Positions 8,828-18,091 of a stretch of 64,000 nt of DNA are shown one piece after another; position 1 is the first letter of the stretch; the number at the start of each line of letters is the position of its first letter. Under the pieces are notes generated by a model. The model was given only the letters and a program-made list of their open reading frames with translations, was not told the DNA's origin and did no database searches. The stretch spans positions 36,499 to 100,498 of the forward strand of contig NZ_JBQOUY010000006.1 of the NCBI RefSeq assembly GCF_052216985.1, written 5' to 3'. A program made the position numbers and the translations under genes. This DNA is from Acidaminococcus fermentans_A (GTDB taxonomy: Bacteria > Bacillota > Negativicutes > Acidaminococcales > Acidaminococcaceae).

Positions 8828-9847
8828 ATGTTCAAGACCATTTACATGGATGCGGCCACCCCTTTTGAACGGGGAGTCCAGTACGGCCAGCAGGCGAAAC
8901 CGGAAATCGAAACGGCCATCTGCTATTATCAGGAAAAATTTGCCAAAAAGTTCACCTGGGACCAGGTCCTGACCTTCGCAGAAAAGTTTAATCAGGCCAC
9001 TGAAGCCTTCTCGCCGGAAATCATGGAAGAACTGAAAGGGATCGCTGCCGGCGCCGGAAAGGATGTAAGGGAGATCATGGCGGTCAATGCCCGTTACGAG
9101 ATTTCCCAGTTCGACTGGCAGCATGAATGTACCACCGGCGTATTCATGGACCCGGAAAGAAAGAAAAAATTCATATTCAAGAACTGCGATCTGGGAAGAG
9201 GTGTCAGCCGTCATCTGGTGATCCTGCACATCGTCCGTCCTGACGGATTCCGGGCCCTGGGGGTGGCCGAAGCAGGCCAATTGATCCGAGATGGGTATAA
9301 TTCCAAAGGAGTCGCCCTGGTGAATTCAGCGCTCCGCTCCCATATGGATCATGCAGGTGTTGCCGTACCGGGTACGGTCATCCGGAAAAGAGTCTGGGAA
9401 GCATCCTCCTTTGAAGAAGCCTGCGCCATCCAGAGGAATCGGTTCCGGACCGTATCCACCAACATGCTGCTGGCCAGCCGGGAAGGGAAAGCGCTGGACT
9501 TTGAATGTTATCCGGGAGGCGAAGACGAAGTCCTCCCCACCCAGGGCATGATCGGGACTGGGAACCGCTTCACCGTGGATCCGACCCGCAATCGAGCCTT
9601 CGACCCGGCCATCGACCGGGGAAAGCAGCTGAAAAAGCTCTTGGCAGAGAAACGGGATGAGCTGGATACCGACGCCATCATGGAAATCCTGAAGAATCAT
9701 GAGGGATATCCGGAATCCATCTGCCGTCATGCAGACGATGTGGGCCATTCAACGGTCTATTCCATCATCATCGATCTTTCTACCGATCAAATCTATATCT
9801 GTTTCGGAAATCCCTGCTGCAATCCCTATCAGGAATATCAGTTATGA
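8828..9847 (+). CDS. C45-family acyltransferase-like Ntn hydrolase (AAT-related)
   Basis: 339 residues from ATG 8828. This start is preferred over ATG 8810 because GGGAGGA lies between them at the correct spacing. The sequence resembles the acyl-CoA:6-aminopenicillanic acid acyltransferase/acid-ceramidase-like family: VNARYEIS before a conserved HECTTGVF, with Cys101 as likely autoprocessing nucleophile, then GYNSKGVALVNSAL. The family cleaves or transfers acyl groups on amines. It is followed by a YfcC transporter at 9904, suggesting uptake then deacylation of N-acyl amino acids or peptides (inference). Confidence 0.85.
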   Translation: MFKTIYMDAATPFERGVQYGQQAKPEIETAICYYQEKFAKKFTWDQVLTFAEKFNQATEAFSPEIMEELKGIAAGAGKDVREIMAVNARYEISQFDWQHECTTGVFMDPERKKKFIFKNCDLGRGVSRHLVILHIVRPDGFRALGVAEAGQLIRDGYNSKGVALVNSALRSHMDHAGVAVPGTVIRKRVWEASSFEEACAIQRNRFRTVSTNMLLASREGKALDFECYPGGEDEVLPTQGMIGTGNRFTVDPTRNRAFDPAIDRGKQLKKLLAEKRDELDTDAIMEILKNHEGYPESICRHADDVGHSTVYSIIIDLSTDQIYICFGNPCCNPYQEYQL

Positions 9848-9903
9848 AACTGTAGAATTTGCAGCCGCCGACATGGAGTTCTACGTCAAACAAGGAGGAT
9901 CAT

Positions 9904-11280
9904 ATGGAAGCAATAAAAAAAATCCGTATCCCGCACTCTCTCCTGATCATCATCGGAGCCATGGTGCTAGCCTGTATCTTAACCTACCTGATTCCTGCCG
10001 GCAGTTATACCCGGATCAAAGTTGCAGGGAAGACCGTGGTCGATCCCAGCACTTTCCATTATGTTGCCCAGCACCCGGTCAACCCACTGACCATCTTTAA
10101 CTTCATCTATCCGGGCATGGTCAAAGCCAGCAAGATCATCTTTGCCCTCATGTGTGCCGGAGGTGGTCTGGGGATTGTCCTGGATTCCCAGGTCCTACAG
10201 GGAGCCGCCGGTTCCATCAGCCAAAAAGTCAGAGGAAAAGAATGGGTGGTGGTTGCCGGGATTATGGTCATGTTCGCCATCATCTGTGTCCCTGCCGGGT
10301 TCAACTCCTGGATTCCTTTCTCTGCCGTCGGCCTGGTGATTGCAAAGGCCCTGGGCTTTGACGCCATCGTAGGTGTTTCCATGATCATGCTGGGAGGCGC
10401 CGTAGGCTTTTCTTGCGGAGCCATGAACCTGTCCAATACTGGTACGGCCCAGACCATTGCGGAACTTCCGATTTTTTCCGGGTTGGGGTACCGTCTTTTC
10501 TGTATGATCCCGTTCCTGATCGTCACCATCTTGTACGTGGTCCATTATGCCCTTTCCATCAAGAAAGATCCCTCCAAAAGCTATGTTTATGGCATCGACC
10601 TTGGCCTGGATGATCTGAACCTGGATCATATCCCCACCTTTCAAAAGAAAAATATCCCTGGGCTGATCACCATCTCACTTTGCATCCTGACTATGATTTA
10701 TCTGGGAGTGAAAGGGAAGCTGGATCTCCAGACCTGCGGCACCATGTTCATCTATATGGGGATCTTCACCGGTATCGCCTGCCGCATGGATTCCAACCAT
10801 ATGTGCAAGACCTTTATCAAAGGCACCAAAGGGATGGCGGGGACGGCTATGATGATCGGCTTTGCTTATGGGATCACCCTGATCATCAACAAGGGGATGA
10901 TCATCGATACTATCGTCTTCAACCTGGCTCAGATCCTGAACTATGTGCCGAAGGCTTTCCAGGCCCCAGTCATGTTCTACATCCATGTCATCATCAATTT
11001 CTTCATCACCAGCGGTTCAGGCCAGGCGGCCACCACCATGCCCATCATGATCCCCGTCGCCGATCTGGTTGGAATCAGCCGGCAGACAGCCGTCCTTGCC
11101 TTTAACTTCGGGGATGGATTCTGCAACTTCATCCTTCCCCATGCAGCAGCCACCATGGGATTCGTAGGTTCCGCCAATATCCCCTTTGACCGTTGGTTCC
11201 GTTTCGCCATCCGGCTTTTCGGGATCTGGGTCATCGTAGGTACGCTGCTCCTGATGCTTGCCGCTCAGATCGGCTATTGA
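9904..11280 (+). CDS. YfcC-family membrane transporter (copy 2)
   Basis: 458 residues from ATG 9904, which has a strong AAGGAGG site; an upstream in-frame extension from 9859 has no ribosome site. It shows the YfcC N-terminal helix then IPAGSYTRI, a central GFNSWIPFSAVGLVIAKALG, and NFFITSGSGQAATTMPIMIP. Multi-pass inner-membrane carrier. It sits between the C45 hydrolase and a second, frameshifted paralogue. The two carriers share order and motifs, which indicates tandem duplication and divergence. Confidence 0.9.
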   Translation: MEAIKKIRIPHSLLIIIGAMVLACILTYLIPAGSYTRIKVAGKTVVDPSTFHYVAQHPVNPLTIFNFIYPGMVKASKIIFALMCAGGGLGIVLDSQVLQGAAGSISQKVRGKEWVVVAGIMVMFAIICVPAGFNSWIPFSAVGLVIAKALGFDAIVGVSMIMLGGAVGFSCGAMNLSNTGTAQTIAELPIFSGLGYRLFCMIPFLIVTILYVVHYALSIKKDPSKSYVYGIDLGLDDLNLDHIPTFQKKNIPGLITISLCILTMIYLGVKGKLDLQTCGTMFIYMGIFTGIACRMDSNHMCKTFIKGTKGMAGTAMMIGFAYGITLIINKGMIIDTIVFNLAQILNYVPKAFQAPVMFYIHVIINFFITSGSGQAATTMPIMIPVADLVGISRQTAVLAFNFGDGFCNFILPHAAATMGFVGSANIPFDRWFRFAIRLFGIWVIVGTLLLMLAAQIGY

Positions 11281-11316
11281 ATCCTGGCACTTTTCTCTGT
11301 CTATAAAGGAGGAAAT

Positions 11317-12730
11317 ATGAAAATCTTTGAGAGAAAAAAAGATGGTTCTGTAAAGATTCCCCACACGTTCGTCCTCCTGTTCCTGATCTTGATCTGTTCC
11401 GTAATCCTGACTTGGCTGATACCTTCCGGTGCGTATACAAGGATTACGGGAGCCAATGGAGTCAAAGTCGTCCAGCCTGATCAATTCTCCTACATCGCCA
11501 AGACATATGTCCACTTATGGCAGATTCCCACGCTGGTCGTAAAGGGTTTTTCATCCCAGAATGTGCTGATTTTCAGTACATTGATTGCTGGTGGAGGTTT
11601 CCATGTGCTGCTGATGACAGGCTCTATCCACTCTCTCATTTGGATTGTGGTCAAAAAGTTCGGCAATCAGGAAGCCATCTTCATCCCTCTTTTGATGCTG
11701 ATCTGTGCTCTGATTTCTACAACTCAGTCTGTTACCATTTTTATGGCGTTCACACCCATCCTAGTCATGATGGCGAAAGCCATGGGCTTTGATTCTCTGA
11801 CAGGAGCTGCCATTCCCATCCTGGGAGGCGCCATCGGTTTTTCCACTGGGACTTTGAATCCCTCTTCTACGATTGTGGCTCAGACCATAGCCGGTCTTCC
11901 TCCCTATTCAGGTATCGGCTACCGGTTCATCTCCCTGTTTGTCTTCTGGTTTTTCACGGCTCTCTTTGTCGTCCACTATGCAAAAAGGATCAAAGACCAT
12001 CCGGAACAAAGTCCTATGTATGATTTGGATCAGACTGCCCAGGATAAAGCAGTCCTGGAAGGAAATTCTCAGGAGCCGCTGAACTCCAAGAAAAATTCTT
12101 TGTCTCCTGACGCTTGTGATTTCTCTTAGCATCCTGGTGTACGGCTGTATTTATTGGAAGTGGGAGACTCAGCATCTCTCCATCGTATTTATCTGGATGA
12201 TCATCATCGTCGGATTTATCGCAGGATTCTCCCCCAGCACAACCGCCCGTTATTTCGTGGATGGCTGCAAGGAATTCCTGGCAACGGCCATGATTATCGG
12301 AATTGCCAAAGGTATCACTTTCGTCTTTTCCAACGCCCATGTCATGGATACCATCATCCATTCCCTGTCCCTCGTCATGTCCCGGATTCCCTTGGGGGCC
12401 AGAGGCGCAGCCATGTACTGGGCTAATCTGCTGATCAACATTCCCATCACTTCTGCCAGCGGTCAGGCAGGAGCTGTCATGCCGATTTTCGCCCCTCTGG
12501 CAGATATGGTCGGGATTACAAGACAGACAGCCGTCCTTGCTTACCATTTCGGCGACGGCTTCTGCAATTACATTTTACCTTGGTCCAGTGCACTGATGGG
12601 AAATCTGGGGGTGGCAAATATTCCCTATGACCGTTGGATGCGTTTCATGTGGAAAATTTTCTTTCTCTGGATTCTTGTAGGCAGTGTCCTCGTCTTTATT
12701 GCCCAAATGATCCACTATGGGCCTTTTTAA
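11317..12730 (+). pseudogene. YfcC-family transporter (copy 3), split by a one-base frameshift
   Basis: Codons 1-258 run in one frame from ATG 11317 (RBS AAAGGAGG) up to an A5 run at 12091-12095, then soon reach a stop at 12129. The rest of the protein continues in the frame +1 up to 12730. Removing one A from the run restores an uninterrupted ~470-residue YfcC protein whose joined sequence (SKKILCLLTLVISLSILVY) aligns with copy 2 (QKKNIPGLITISLCILTMI). An internal GTG at 12116 could start the second half, but the break falls in the middle of the carrier. Options are a true null mutation, homopolymer phase variation or an assembly error. Both halves are otherwise intact, which argues for a recent event. 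Confidence 0.8.
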
Positions 12731-12759
12731 ACCTGTAACAAAAAGAAGGGTGCATAAAA

Positions 12760-14100
12760 ATGGCAAATTCACTTACAGAAATACAGGATTATATGGATCG
12801 GAACCGTTCTCTTCTCCTAGAAGACTGGTTTTCGCTGATCCGCCATAAAAGCATCAGTGCCACTGGAGAAGGAATCCCCGAATGCTGCGCCTGGTTGAAA
12901 GATCGGATGGAAGCTTTGGGAATCCAGGTTATAAAGGAACCTGTCGAACCCTATCCGCTGCTGATCGGAAGGCTGGGACAAGATCCCTGCAAAAAAACGG
13001 TCCTGATCTATGCCCATTATGATGTAAAACCGGCAGGTGATCTGGCTAACTGGCATTCGGATCCCTTTGAACCGACGGTCCGGGACGGCAAGGTCTTCGC
13101 CAGAGGCAGTGCGGACAATAAATCCCCCCTGATGGCCCACTTGGAAGCCGTACGGTATTATCAGGAAACCGGAAGGTCCCTGCCAGTCAATCTCCTCTTC
13201 GTCTTTGAAGGCTGCGAGGAAGAAGGCAGCACTGGACTTCCGGAATTTCTCCAGGAACACAAAAATGATCTGAAGGCGGATCTGGTATTCTTCAGTGATG
13301 GGCCAAAAGATCCCAGCAACCGTCCCATCATCGCTCTGGGAGCCAAAGGGGACATCAACATCCGCCTCTCTGTAAAAACCATGAACCGCCATGTCCATGC
13401 CCGTTATGCCCCGGTTCTTCCCTCTGCAGCTTGGAAGCTGGTAGAAATCCTCCATGGGATGAAGCAGGGGGACAAGGTCCTGATTCCCGGTTTCTATGAC
13501 GGCATCCTCCCCCTGTCCGATGCGGAAAAGCATCTTTTGGAAAAATTGCCCGCCTCTGAAGAAGCTTTGGATGAGATGTATGATGCAAAGCCTCAGCATC
13601 TGGGCAAAGACTTCTATCCCCGTCTCCTGGGGCAGCCTACCTTCAACATCTGCTGGATCAGGAGCGGTGCCAATGGAGTCGTCCCTGCCGAGGCAGAAGC
13701 CCTGTTGGATATCCGCCTGGTCCCCGGGCAAAAACCTCTGGAGATATTCCAAAAAGTCAAGGACTATATCGCTGCACTGGATGACCCTACCGTAACGGTC
13801 ACCTTGGAAGAGGGATATCTGGAGCCTTCCAAGACCCCTGTGGATACCCCGTTCCTGCCGGCCATCGAAGAAGTCACCCGAGAAATCTATGGATCCTATG
13901 TGATCTATCCCTGCCGGCCCTCCTCCGCCCCGGATTACCTGTGGACCAATATCCTGGGCCTGCCAGCCATACAGGTCCGCTGGAGCGACGCGGATTCGGA
14001 CAATCATGCCCCCAATGAGCATCTTTCCATAGATGAATATTTCAAGGGGATTGCCCTGACCATCAAAGTGCTGGATGCCCTGGGATCAGACCGGCCCTGA
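12760..14100 (+). CDS. M20-family dipeptidase
   Basis: 446 residues, the usual length for M20 dipeptidases of the CNDP/DapE-like group. Zinc-site residues are readable: YAHYDV (His86), ARGSADNK (Asp119), EGCEEEGS (Glu153/154), FFSDGP (Asp180) and SDNHAPNEH near the end (His416). Hydrolyses small peptides in the cytoplasm. It is 29 bp after the third YfcC gene, closing the C45-YfcC-YfcC-M20 unit. Its last codons and TGA stop lie inside a repeat hairpin (GGCCCTGACGGGCC), so the GSDRP tail is partly repeat-derived. Confidence 0.92.
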   Translation: MANSLTEIQDYMDRNRSLLLEDWFSLIRHKSISATGEGIPECCAWLKDRMEALGIQVIKEPVEPYPLLIGRLGQDPCKKTVLIYAHYDVKPAGDLANWHSDPFEPTVRDGKVFARGSADNKSPLMAHLEAVRYYQETGRSLPVNLLFVFEGCEEEGSTGLPEFLQEHKNDLKADLVFFSDGPKDPSNRPIIALGAKGDINIRLSVKTMNRHVHARYAPVLPSAAWKLVEILHGMKQGDKVLIPGFYDGILPLSDAEKHLLEKLPASEEALDEMYDAKPQHLGKDFYPRLLGQPTFNICWIRSGANGVVPAEAEALLDIRLVPGQKPLEIFQKVKDYIAALDDPTVTVTLEEGYLEPSKTPVDTPFLPAIEEVTREIYGSYVIYPCRPSSAPDYLWTNILGLPAIQVRWSDADSDNHAPNEHLSIDEYFKGIALTIKVLDALGSDRP

Positions 14101-14280
14101 CGGGCCTATCAGAAGTCAGATGTCAGATTGTCTGCGATAAGAGCAGCACCGACCTGCTGCTTGACCGAACAAAAGCTGACGTCTGACGTCTCAAGGCCAT
14201 TCGGGCCGTGTCTGACTTCTTATCATCCCCTGCTATGTGGATGGATAAGCGTCAGAAGGTTATTTTGTAGAAAACCTGGA
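14093..14280. repeat. GGCC-bounded intergenic repeat, copy A
   Basis: Begins with the mini-hairpin GGCCCTGACGGGCC, carries heptad-like GTCAGAT GTCAGAT and GCTGACG TCTGACG units, then AGGCCATTCGGGCC and GTGTCTGAC. The part from 14127 is repeated at 15634-15785 with few changes. Related copies are at 54156 and 55549. Confidence 0.8.
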
Positions 14281-14315
14281 CCAGAAAGTCCATTTTGTGA
14301 AAAGTTAGGACAACA

Positions 14316-14379
14316 CAAAAACCAGGTCTGTAGAACCTGCCGATTTATTTTGTCGGCTTTGTTCCACAGCCCTGGTTTG
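14316..14379. terminator. Long hairpin between convergent genes, probable bidirectional terminator
   Basis: CCAGG...GTAGAAC...GCCGA pairs with TCGGC...GTTCCAC...CCTGG around a short AT-rich loop. On the minus strand the stem is followed by TTTTTGTG. It lies between the M20 dipeptidase and the oppositely oriented HD gene. A smaller hairpin (AGGAGCC/GGCTCCT) follows at 14411-14433; I see nothing else in 14380-14468. Confidence 0.55.
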
Positions 14380-14468
14380 TATTTAATCATAAGAATCCGG
14401 ATCCTAACTGAGGAGCCGGTTACAAGGCTCCTATGATCCAAACGGAGTCCCTGATCATTTTACTAGAT

Positions 14469-15461
14469 TCATTTCTTCCAAAAAGCCGGGACCCCAAATA
14501 ATTGAACAGGATCTTCATCGGGTTTGAGGCCCATCAGCTGTTTCAGCTGAGAAGAGATCCCGTCCCATTTTTCTTTGGCCATGGCTTTTCCAATGGGAGT
14601 ACGGGCTTCTCCATACAGCCGGTCAAATACGTAATAGACTACATGAGCCTGGGATTTGGCAGATTGATCAGCCCCCCAGCGGTTAGTCGCCAGGTTCCGC
14701 CATTTGCTTCCCTCTGGGACAACAGAAGCCGGAACAAACTGGGATACCAAATCTGCATCATGGATATAGTCAGCCAAGCGGTTTTCAGGTTCCGGATAGA
14801 CATATTTCCAGGCCTCTGGTACATCGGGGAACATCTTATCCACCTGATCCCTAAAATACCAATACCCCGTTGAATGTTCAACGATACATGCCTGAAGCAG
14901 GGCAATGTCTTTTGGTTTGAAGCCTTCTTTCTGCAAAAGTTCCCCGGCCAGGACAGCTCCTGTCAGATGATGGATCAAGCCCCGATTATTTCCCAATTTG
15001 GGATTTTGGAAGATTTCCGGTTTTTCCATGAATTCACGGGATTTTTTCAGATATCCTCTTTTCCGAAGATCTGCTGTCGTCTTTACCGTACTTTCCAGCA
15101 ATATGGGATTGCTCAGCACATACTCCTTATCCTGTTTGGCGATATTATGCAGCAGGTCCCCGGCAATGGCCAGCCGGGTTTCTTTTTTAGAAAGCTTATC
15201 GTGCTTGGCCATCTGGTACACCAGAGCCGTACAGATCCGATTGTGAAGGATATCATTCTGGGGTTTCGCCATTTGTTTCTCTGTAGTCAGGACCATGTCA
15301 TCCATGGTCTTCTGCAGCTCAGGATATTCCTGCAGGTACTGCTTTTCCAATTGGGCATAAGGAGCCGGAAGCGGATATTTATCCTGTACAGCCGCCTGGC
15401 AAGTTGAAGAAATCATGAAAAGACAAATCCCCATCAGAAAAAATCGCAAAATACGTTTCAT
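14469..15461 (-). CDS. Exported HD-domain-like phosphohydrolase
   Basis: 330 residues. A signal peptide is clear: MKRILRFF, a hydrophobic stretch, and CQAA near residues 21-24 as cleavage region. The mature part has histidine/aspartate motifs in HD-fold order: HNRICTAL, AGDLLHNIAK, LIHHLTGAVLAGE, EHSTGYWYF and IHDADLVSQF. HD enzymes hydrolyse phosphoesters of nucleotides, but a secreted or periplasmic version is uncommon. No neighbour suggests a substrate. The gene is more AT-rich than its surroundings. Fold assignment is likely; activity is unknown. Confidence 0.75.
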   Translation of the reverse strand: MKRILRFFLMGICLFMISSTCQAAVQDKYPLPAPYAQLEKQYLQEYPELQKTMDDMVLTTEKQMAKPQNDILHNRICTALVYQMAKHDKLSKKETRLAIAGDLLHNIAKQDKEYVLSNPILLESTVKTTADLRKRGYLKKSREFMEKPEIFQNPKLGNNRGLIHHLTGAVLAGELLQKEGFKPKDIALLQACIVEHSTGYWYFRDQVDKMFPDVPEAWKYVYPEPENRLADYIHDADLVSQFVPASVVPEGSKWRNLATNRWGADQSAKSQAHVVYYVFDRLYGEARTPIGKAMAKEKWDGISSQLKQLMGLKPDEDPVQLFGVPAFWKK

Positions 15462-15633
15462 AAAAATCCTCCTTCATCCTTGAGAAATCCAGTCATGACA
15501 GTCTCTGCAAAAACTACACGATTCCTTATAACGTGTTATCCAGCTCCTTTCTTCCAGGCTATGATCATCGACAGCTTTATTTTACTACTTTTCTTTTGAA
15601 AAATATGAATTTTCTTAAAAACAATCTGCCAAC

Positions 15634-15785
15634 ATTGTCTGCCATAAGCCGTAGAAACCTGCTGCTTGGCCGAACAAAAGCTGACGTCTGACGTCTCAAG
15701 GCCATTTGGGCCGTGTCTGACTTCTTATCATCCCCTGCTATGTGGATGGATAAGCATCAGAAGGTTATTTTGTAGAAAACCTGGA
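15634..15785. repeat. GGCC-bounded intergenic repeat, copy B (left end missing)
   Basis: Nearly identical to 14127-14280, including AAAAGCTGACGTCTGACG and the AGGCCATTTGGGCC hairpin. It lacks the leading GGCCCTGACGGGCC. It lies upstream of the HD gene and downstream of the nhaC terminator. In the rest of 15462-15894 I see only an AT-rich leader of the HD gene. Confidence 0.8.
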
Positions 15786-15796
15786 TAGTGCAACAT

Positions 15797-15843
15797 AAAA
15801 AGCCGGCAGGCGAGGATACCATCCCCACCTGCCAGATTTTTCA
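15797..15843 (-). terminator. Intrinsic terminator after nhaC
   Basis: Minus strand: GGCAGGTGGGGAT, GGT loop, ATCCTCGCCTGCC, then GGCTTTTTATG. It lies 50 bp past the nhaC stop. Confidence 0.85.
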
Positions 15844-15894
15844 ATCCATATTCACATAACGACTCCTGCAATGATATAGGCTATCGTCGCAATC

Positions 15895-17331
15895 TTACTC
15901 CTCTTCCCCATCCTTTGCCTTGATCAGGAAGATCCCGGTATAGCCGTAGATCAGGGCGAAGATCATGCTGCCGTAGCACAGCACGGCGTAGGGCATGTAC
16001 TGGACGGTGGGGACGCCCAGGGTGGCAGCCATATAGGTCCCGGCCACGGACCAAGGGACGATGGGGACGGCGCAGGTCCCGGCATCTTCCAGGGTACGGG
16101 AAAGGGTTTCTGGGGCCAGCTTGAATTTCTTATACAGGTCCTGGAACATTTCCCCAGGGATCAGGATGGCCAGGTAGGAGCTCCCGGTCACGATGCTCAT
16201 GAACAGGGTGGAACCTACGGTGGCGGCGATCAGGTTGCCCACAGAATTGATGGAGGACTTCACCCGTTCCAGGATCACTTCGATGCAGCCGGCCTTACTG
16301 AAGACGCCAGCAAAGGCGAAGGCGCAGAACACCAACAGTACGGTCCCCATCATGCCCATGAGACCGCCCCGGTTCAGCAGGGTGTTGATGACTTTCAAGG
16401 TCTTGACCCCTCCGGCCACAGCGGGCAGCATGGACACGTTGAAGCCTTTCACGAAGGCGTTCAGGGCCACTTTCAGGGTGAAGCCCTGGAAGATCATGCC
16501 CATGGCCAGAGCGATGACGGAAGACAGGAGCAGCATGGGGATGGTGGGCTTTTTGGTATAGGCTCCCCAGAACACCAGTACCGGCGGCAGCAGCAGCATG
16601 GGGTTGAAATGGTACAGGGCTTCCAGGTTGGACAGCATGGCGGTCACCTGTTCCGGATTGGCCAGGGCGCTCACATTGGTGTTGAAGCCCAGGATGGTGT
16701 ACACCACGATGCAGGCAATGGAAGCAGCCCCGGTGGTGTAGATCATGCTGCGGATATGTCTGTACAGGGTGGTCCCTGCTGCAATGGGGGCCAGGATGGT
16801 GGTGTCGGACAGGGGAGACAGTTTATCCCCGAATACCGCACCGGACAGGACGGCCCCGGCGGTGATATCCAGCGGCAGGCCCAGGGCGATGGCGATCCCC
16901 ATGATGGCCACCCCAGCGGTCCCGGCGGACCCGAAGGAAGTCCCGGTAAAGGTGGAAATCACGGCACAGACGAAAAAGGCAGTGACATATAAATAATGAG
17001 GATTGATGATCTGGATGCCGTAGTAGATCAGCAGAGGGATCGTGCCGGAGACCATCCAGCTGGCAATCATGCCGCCTACGCAGACCATGACGAACAGGGA
17101 CCCCATGCTGCTATGGATCTTATCGGTGATGCCGCCGATCATATCTTCCCAGCCGTACCCCACCCGCTTGGCGATCAAGGCCGCTACGAAGGCAGCTACG
17201 ATCAGTAGGGCCTGGATGGGCAGCCCGAATTTCCCATAACCTACGCCCAGGAGGACGAGCATCCCCAATAAGGGCGTCAGCGCTTCCCCGAAGGTGGGTT
17301 TGCGGATCAGTTTCTCTTTTTTTTCTGCCAT
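15895..17331 (-). CDS. nhaC: NhaC-family Na+/H+ antiporter
   Basis: 478 residues with about 12 membrane segments. NhaC hallmarks include TFGEALTPLLGML at the N-terminus, GTSFGSAGTAGVAIMGIA, and AVLSGAVFGDKLSPLSDTT with its charged/polar transport-site residues. Some family members are Na+/malate-lactate or amino-acid antiporters, so the name covers more than pH control. Start ATG 17331 has its ribosome site inside the end of the ATC-hydrolase-family gene, one base away, so the two are translated together and probably share a substrate or its counter-ion. Confidence 0.9.
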   Translation of the reverse strand: MAEKKEKLIRKPTFGEALTPLLGMLVLLGVGYGKFGLPIQALLIVAAFVAALIAKRVGYGWEDMIGGITDKIHSSMGSLFVMVCVGGMIASWMVSGTIPLLIYYGIQIINPHYLYVTAFFVCAVISTFTGTSFGSAGTAGVAIMGIAIALGLPLDITAGAVLSGAVFGDKLSPLSDTTILAPIAAGTTLYRHIRSMIYTTGAASIACIVVYTILGFNTNVSALANPEQVTAMLSNLEALYHFNPMLLLPPVLVFWGAYTKKPTIPMLLLSSVIALAMGMIFQGFTLKVALNAFVKGFNVSMLPAVAGGVKTLKVINTLLNRGGLMGMMGTVLLVFCAFAFAGVFSKAGCIEVILERVKSSINSVGNLIAATVGSTLFMSIVTGSSYLAILIPGEMFQDLYKKFKLAPETLSRTLEDAGTCAVPIVPWSVAGTYMAATLGVPTVQYMPYAVLCYGSMIFALIYGYTGIFLIKAKDGEEE

Positions 17332-17332
17332 C

Positions 17333-17887
17333 TTATTTTTCCTTCTTTCTGGTAATGGTCATGGCGCAGCCCTTCCCTTCCCCGTCAGCGATGGTGGTGG
17401 GGAAATCGATGTCTACATGGGGGAAAGCCGCGCAGATGGCGTAATCGCAGTGGCCCAGCATATCCCGGCAGAACATCTTGATGTCTTCCGGGGAGAGGCC
17501 CAGTTCTTGGAGGGCTTCCACATGCGGGCAGTGATGGAAGATCTTCACCGCTTTGTCATCATCCAGTTCAGTGATTTCCTGCTGGAATACCTGCAGGCCG
17601 CCCCGGGAAGTCTGCCCCAGCAGGGCTTCCTTAGGCCCAACATTTTCCGCCCCGTATTTTTTGGCGATCTGCTGCCCCTGGTAATACCCGAAATCCCAGC
17701 TTCCTTCCCGGATGACCCGGTTGGCATCCACTTCGGGATACAGTTCTTTCAGCTTCCGCCAGATGAAATAAATCTGCCGGGCCCGGTCCTTGTAAGCCCC
17801 CAGGACCGCTTCCCGGAATTCTTCTGGAGTGGCAGGTTCATTGATCCGGCTTTTTTCCATAAAATCCGCGATTTCTTTTTGACTCAT
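17333..17887 (-). CDS. L-2-amino-thiazoline-4-carboxylic acid hydrolase (ATC hydrolase) family protein
   Basis: 184 residues. The C-terminal half carries the conserved histidine/cysteine pattern of this family (PF14196-like): FHHCPHVEALQELGL, MFCRDMLGHCDYAICAAFP and DFPTTIADGEGKGCAM. Characterised Pseudomonas enzymes open the thiazoline ring of ATC on the way to cysteine, but most anaerobe members are untested. It is first in an operon with nhaC. A minus-strand -10 TATAAT is at 17919-17924 and a GGGGGAG ribosome site precedes ATG 17887. The pairing suggests that nhaC carries the substrate or product. Confidence 0.8.
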   Translation of the reverse strand: MSQKEIADFMEKSRINEPATPEEFREAVLGAYKDRARQIYFIWRKLKELYPEVDANRVIREGSWDFGYYQGQQIAKKYGAENVGPKEALLGQTSRGGLQVFQQEITELDDDKAVKIFHHCPHVEALQELGLSPEDIKMFCRDMLGHCDYAICAAFPHVDIDFPTTIADGEGKGCAMTITRKKEK

Positions 17888-18022
17888 ACAAATCTCCCCC
17901 TTGTTGTGAATACAGACTATTATACAGGAATTTCACATTTTTGTGTATAATATTTTCAAATTGCTTTTTATGTTAACCATCGTCTATTTTATGCTCCTAT
18001 TTGTAGGTCCCCAGCCCCCAAC

Positions 18023-18074
18023 AAAAAACGCCATTGCAGAAGGAACGTTCCCATCCTTCCCAATGGCGTTTTTT
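18023..18074. terminator. Bidirectional terminator downstream of the mgtA unit
   Basis: AAAAAACGCCATTG and CAATGGCGTTTTTT form a 14-bp stem with A and T runs on both sides. It lies past the small membrane ORF that follows mgtA. Confidence 0.85.
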
Positions 18075-18091
18075 CGTTTACCCATCGTCGG

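Noticed and set aside
14260..14380. Insertion-sequence remnant downstream of the M20 dipeptidase
   Set aside because: No transposase fragment or terminal repeats; the sequence is explained by the repeat pair and a terminator-like hairpin.
15848..15893. Possible 13-codon peptide (ATT start) right after nhaC, MetS-like
   Set aside because: Rare start codon, too short and no conserved features to separate it from chance.
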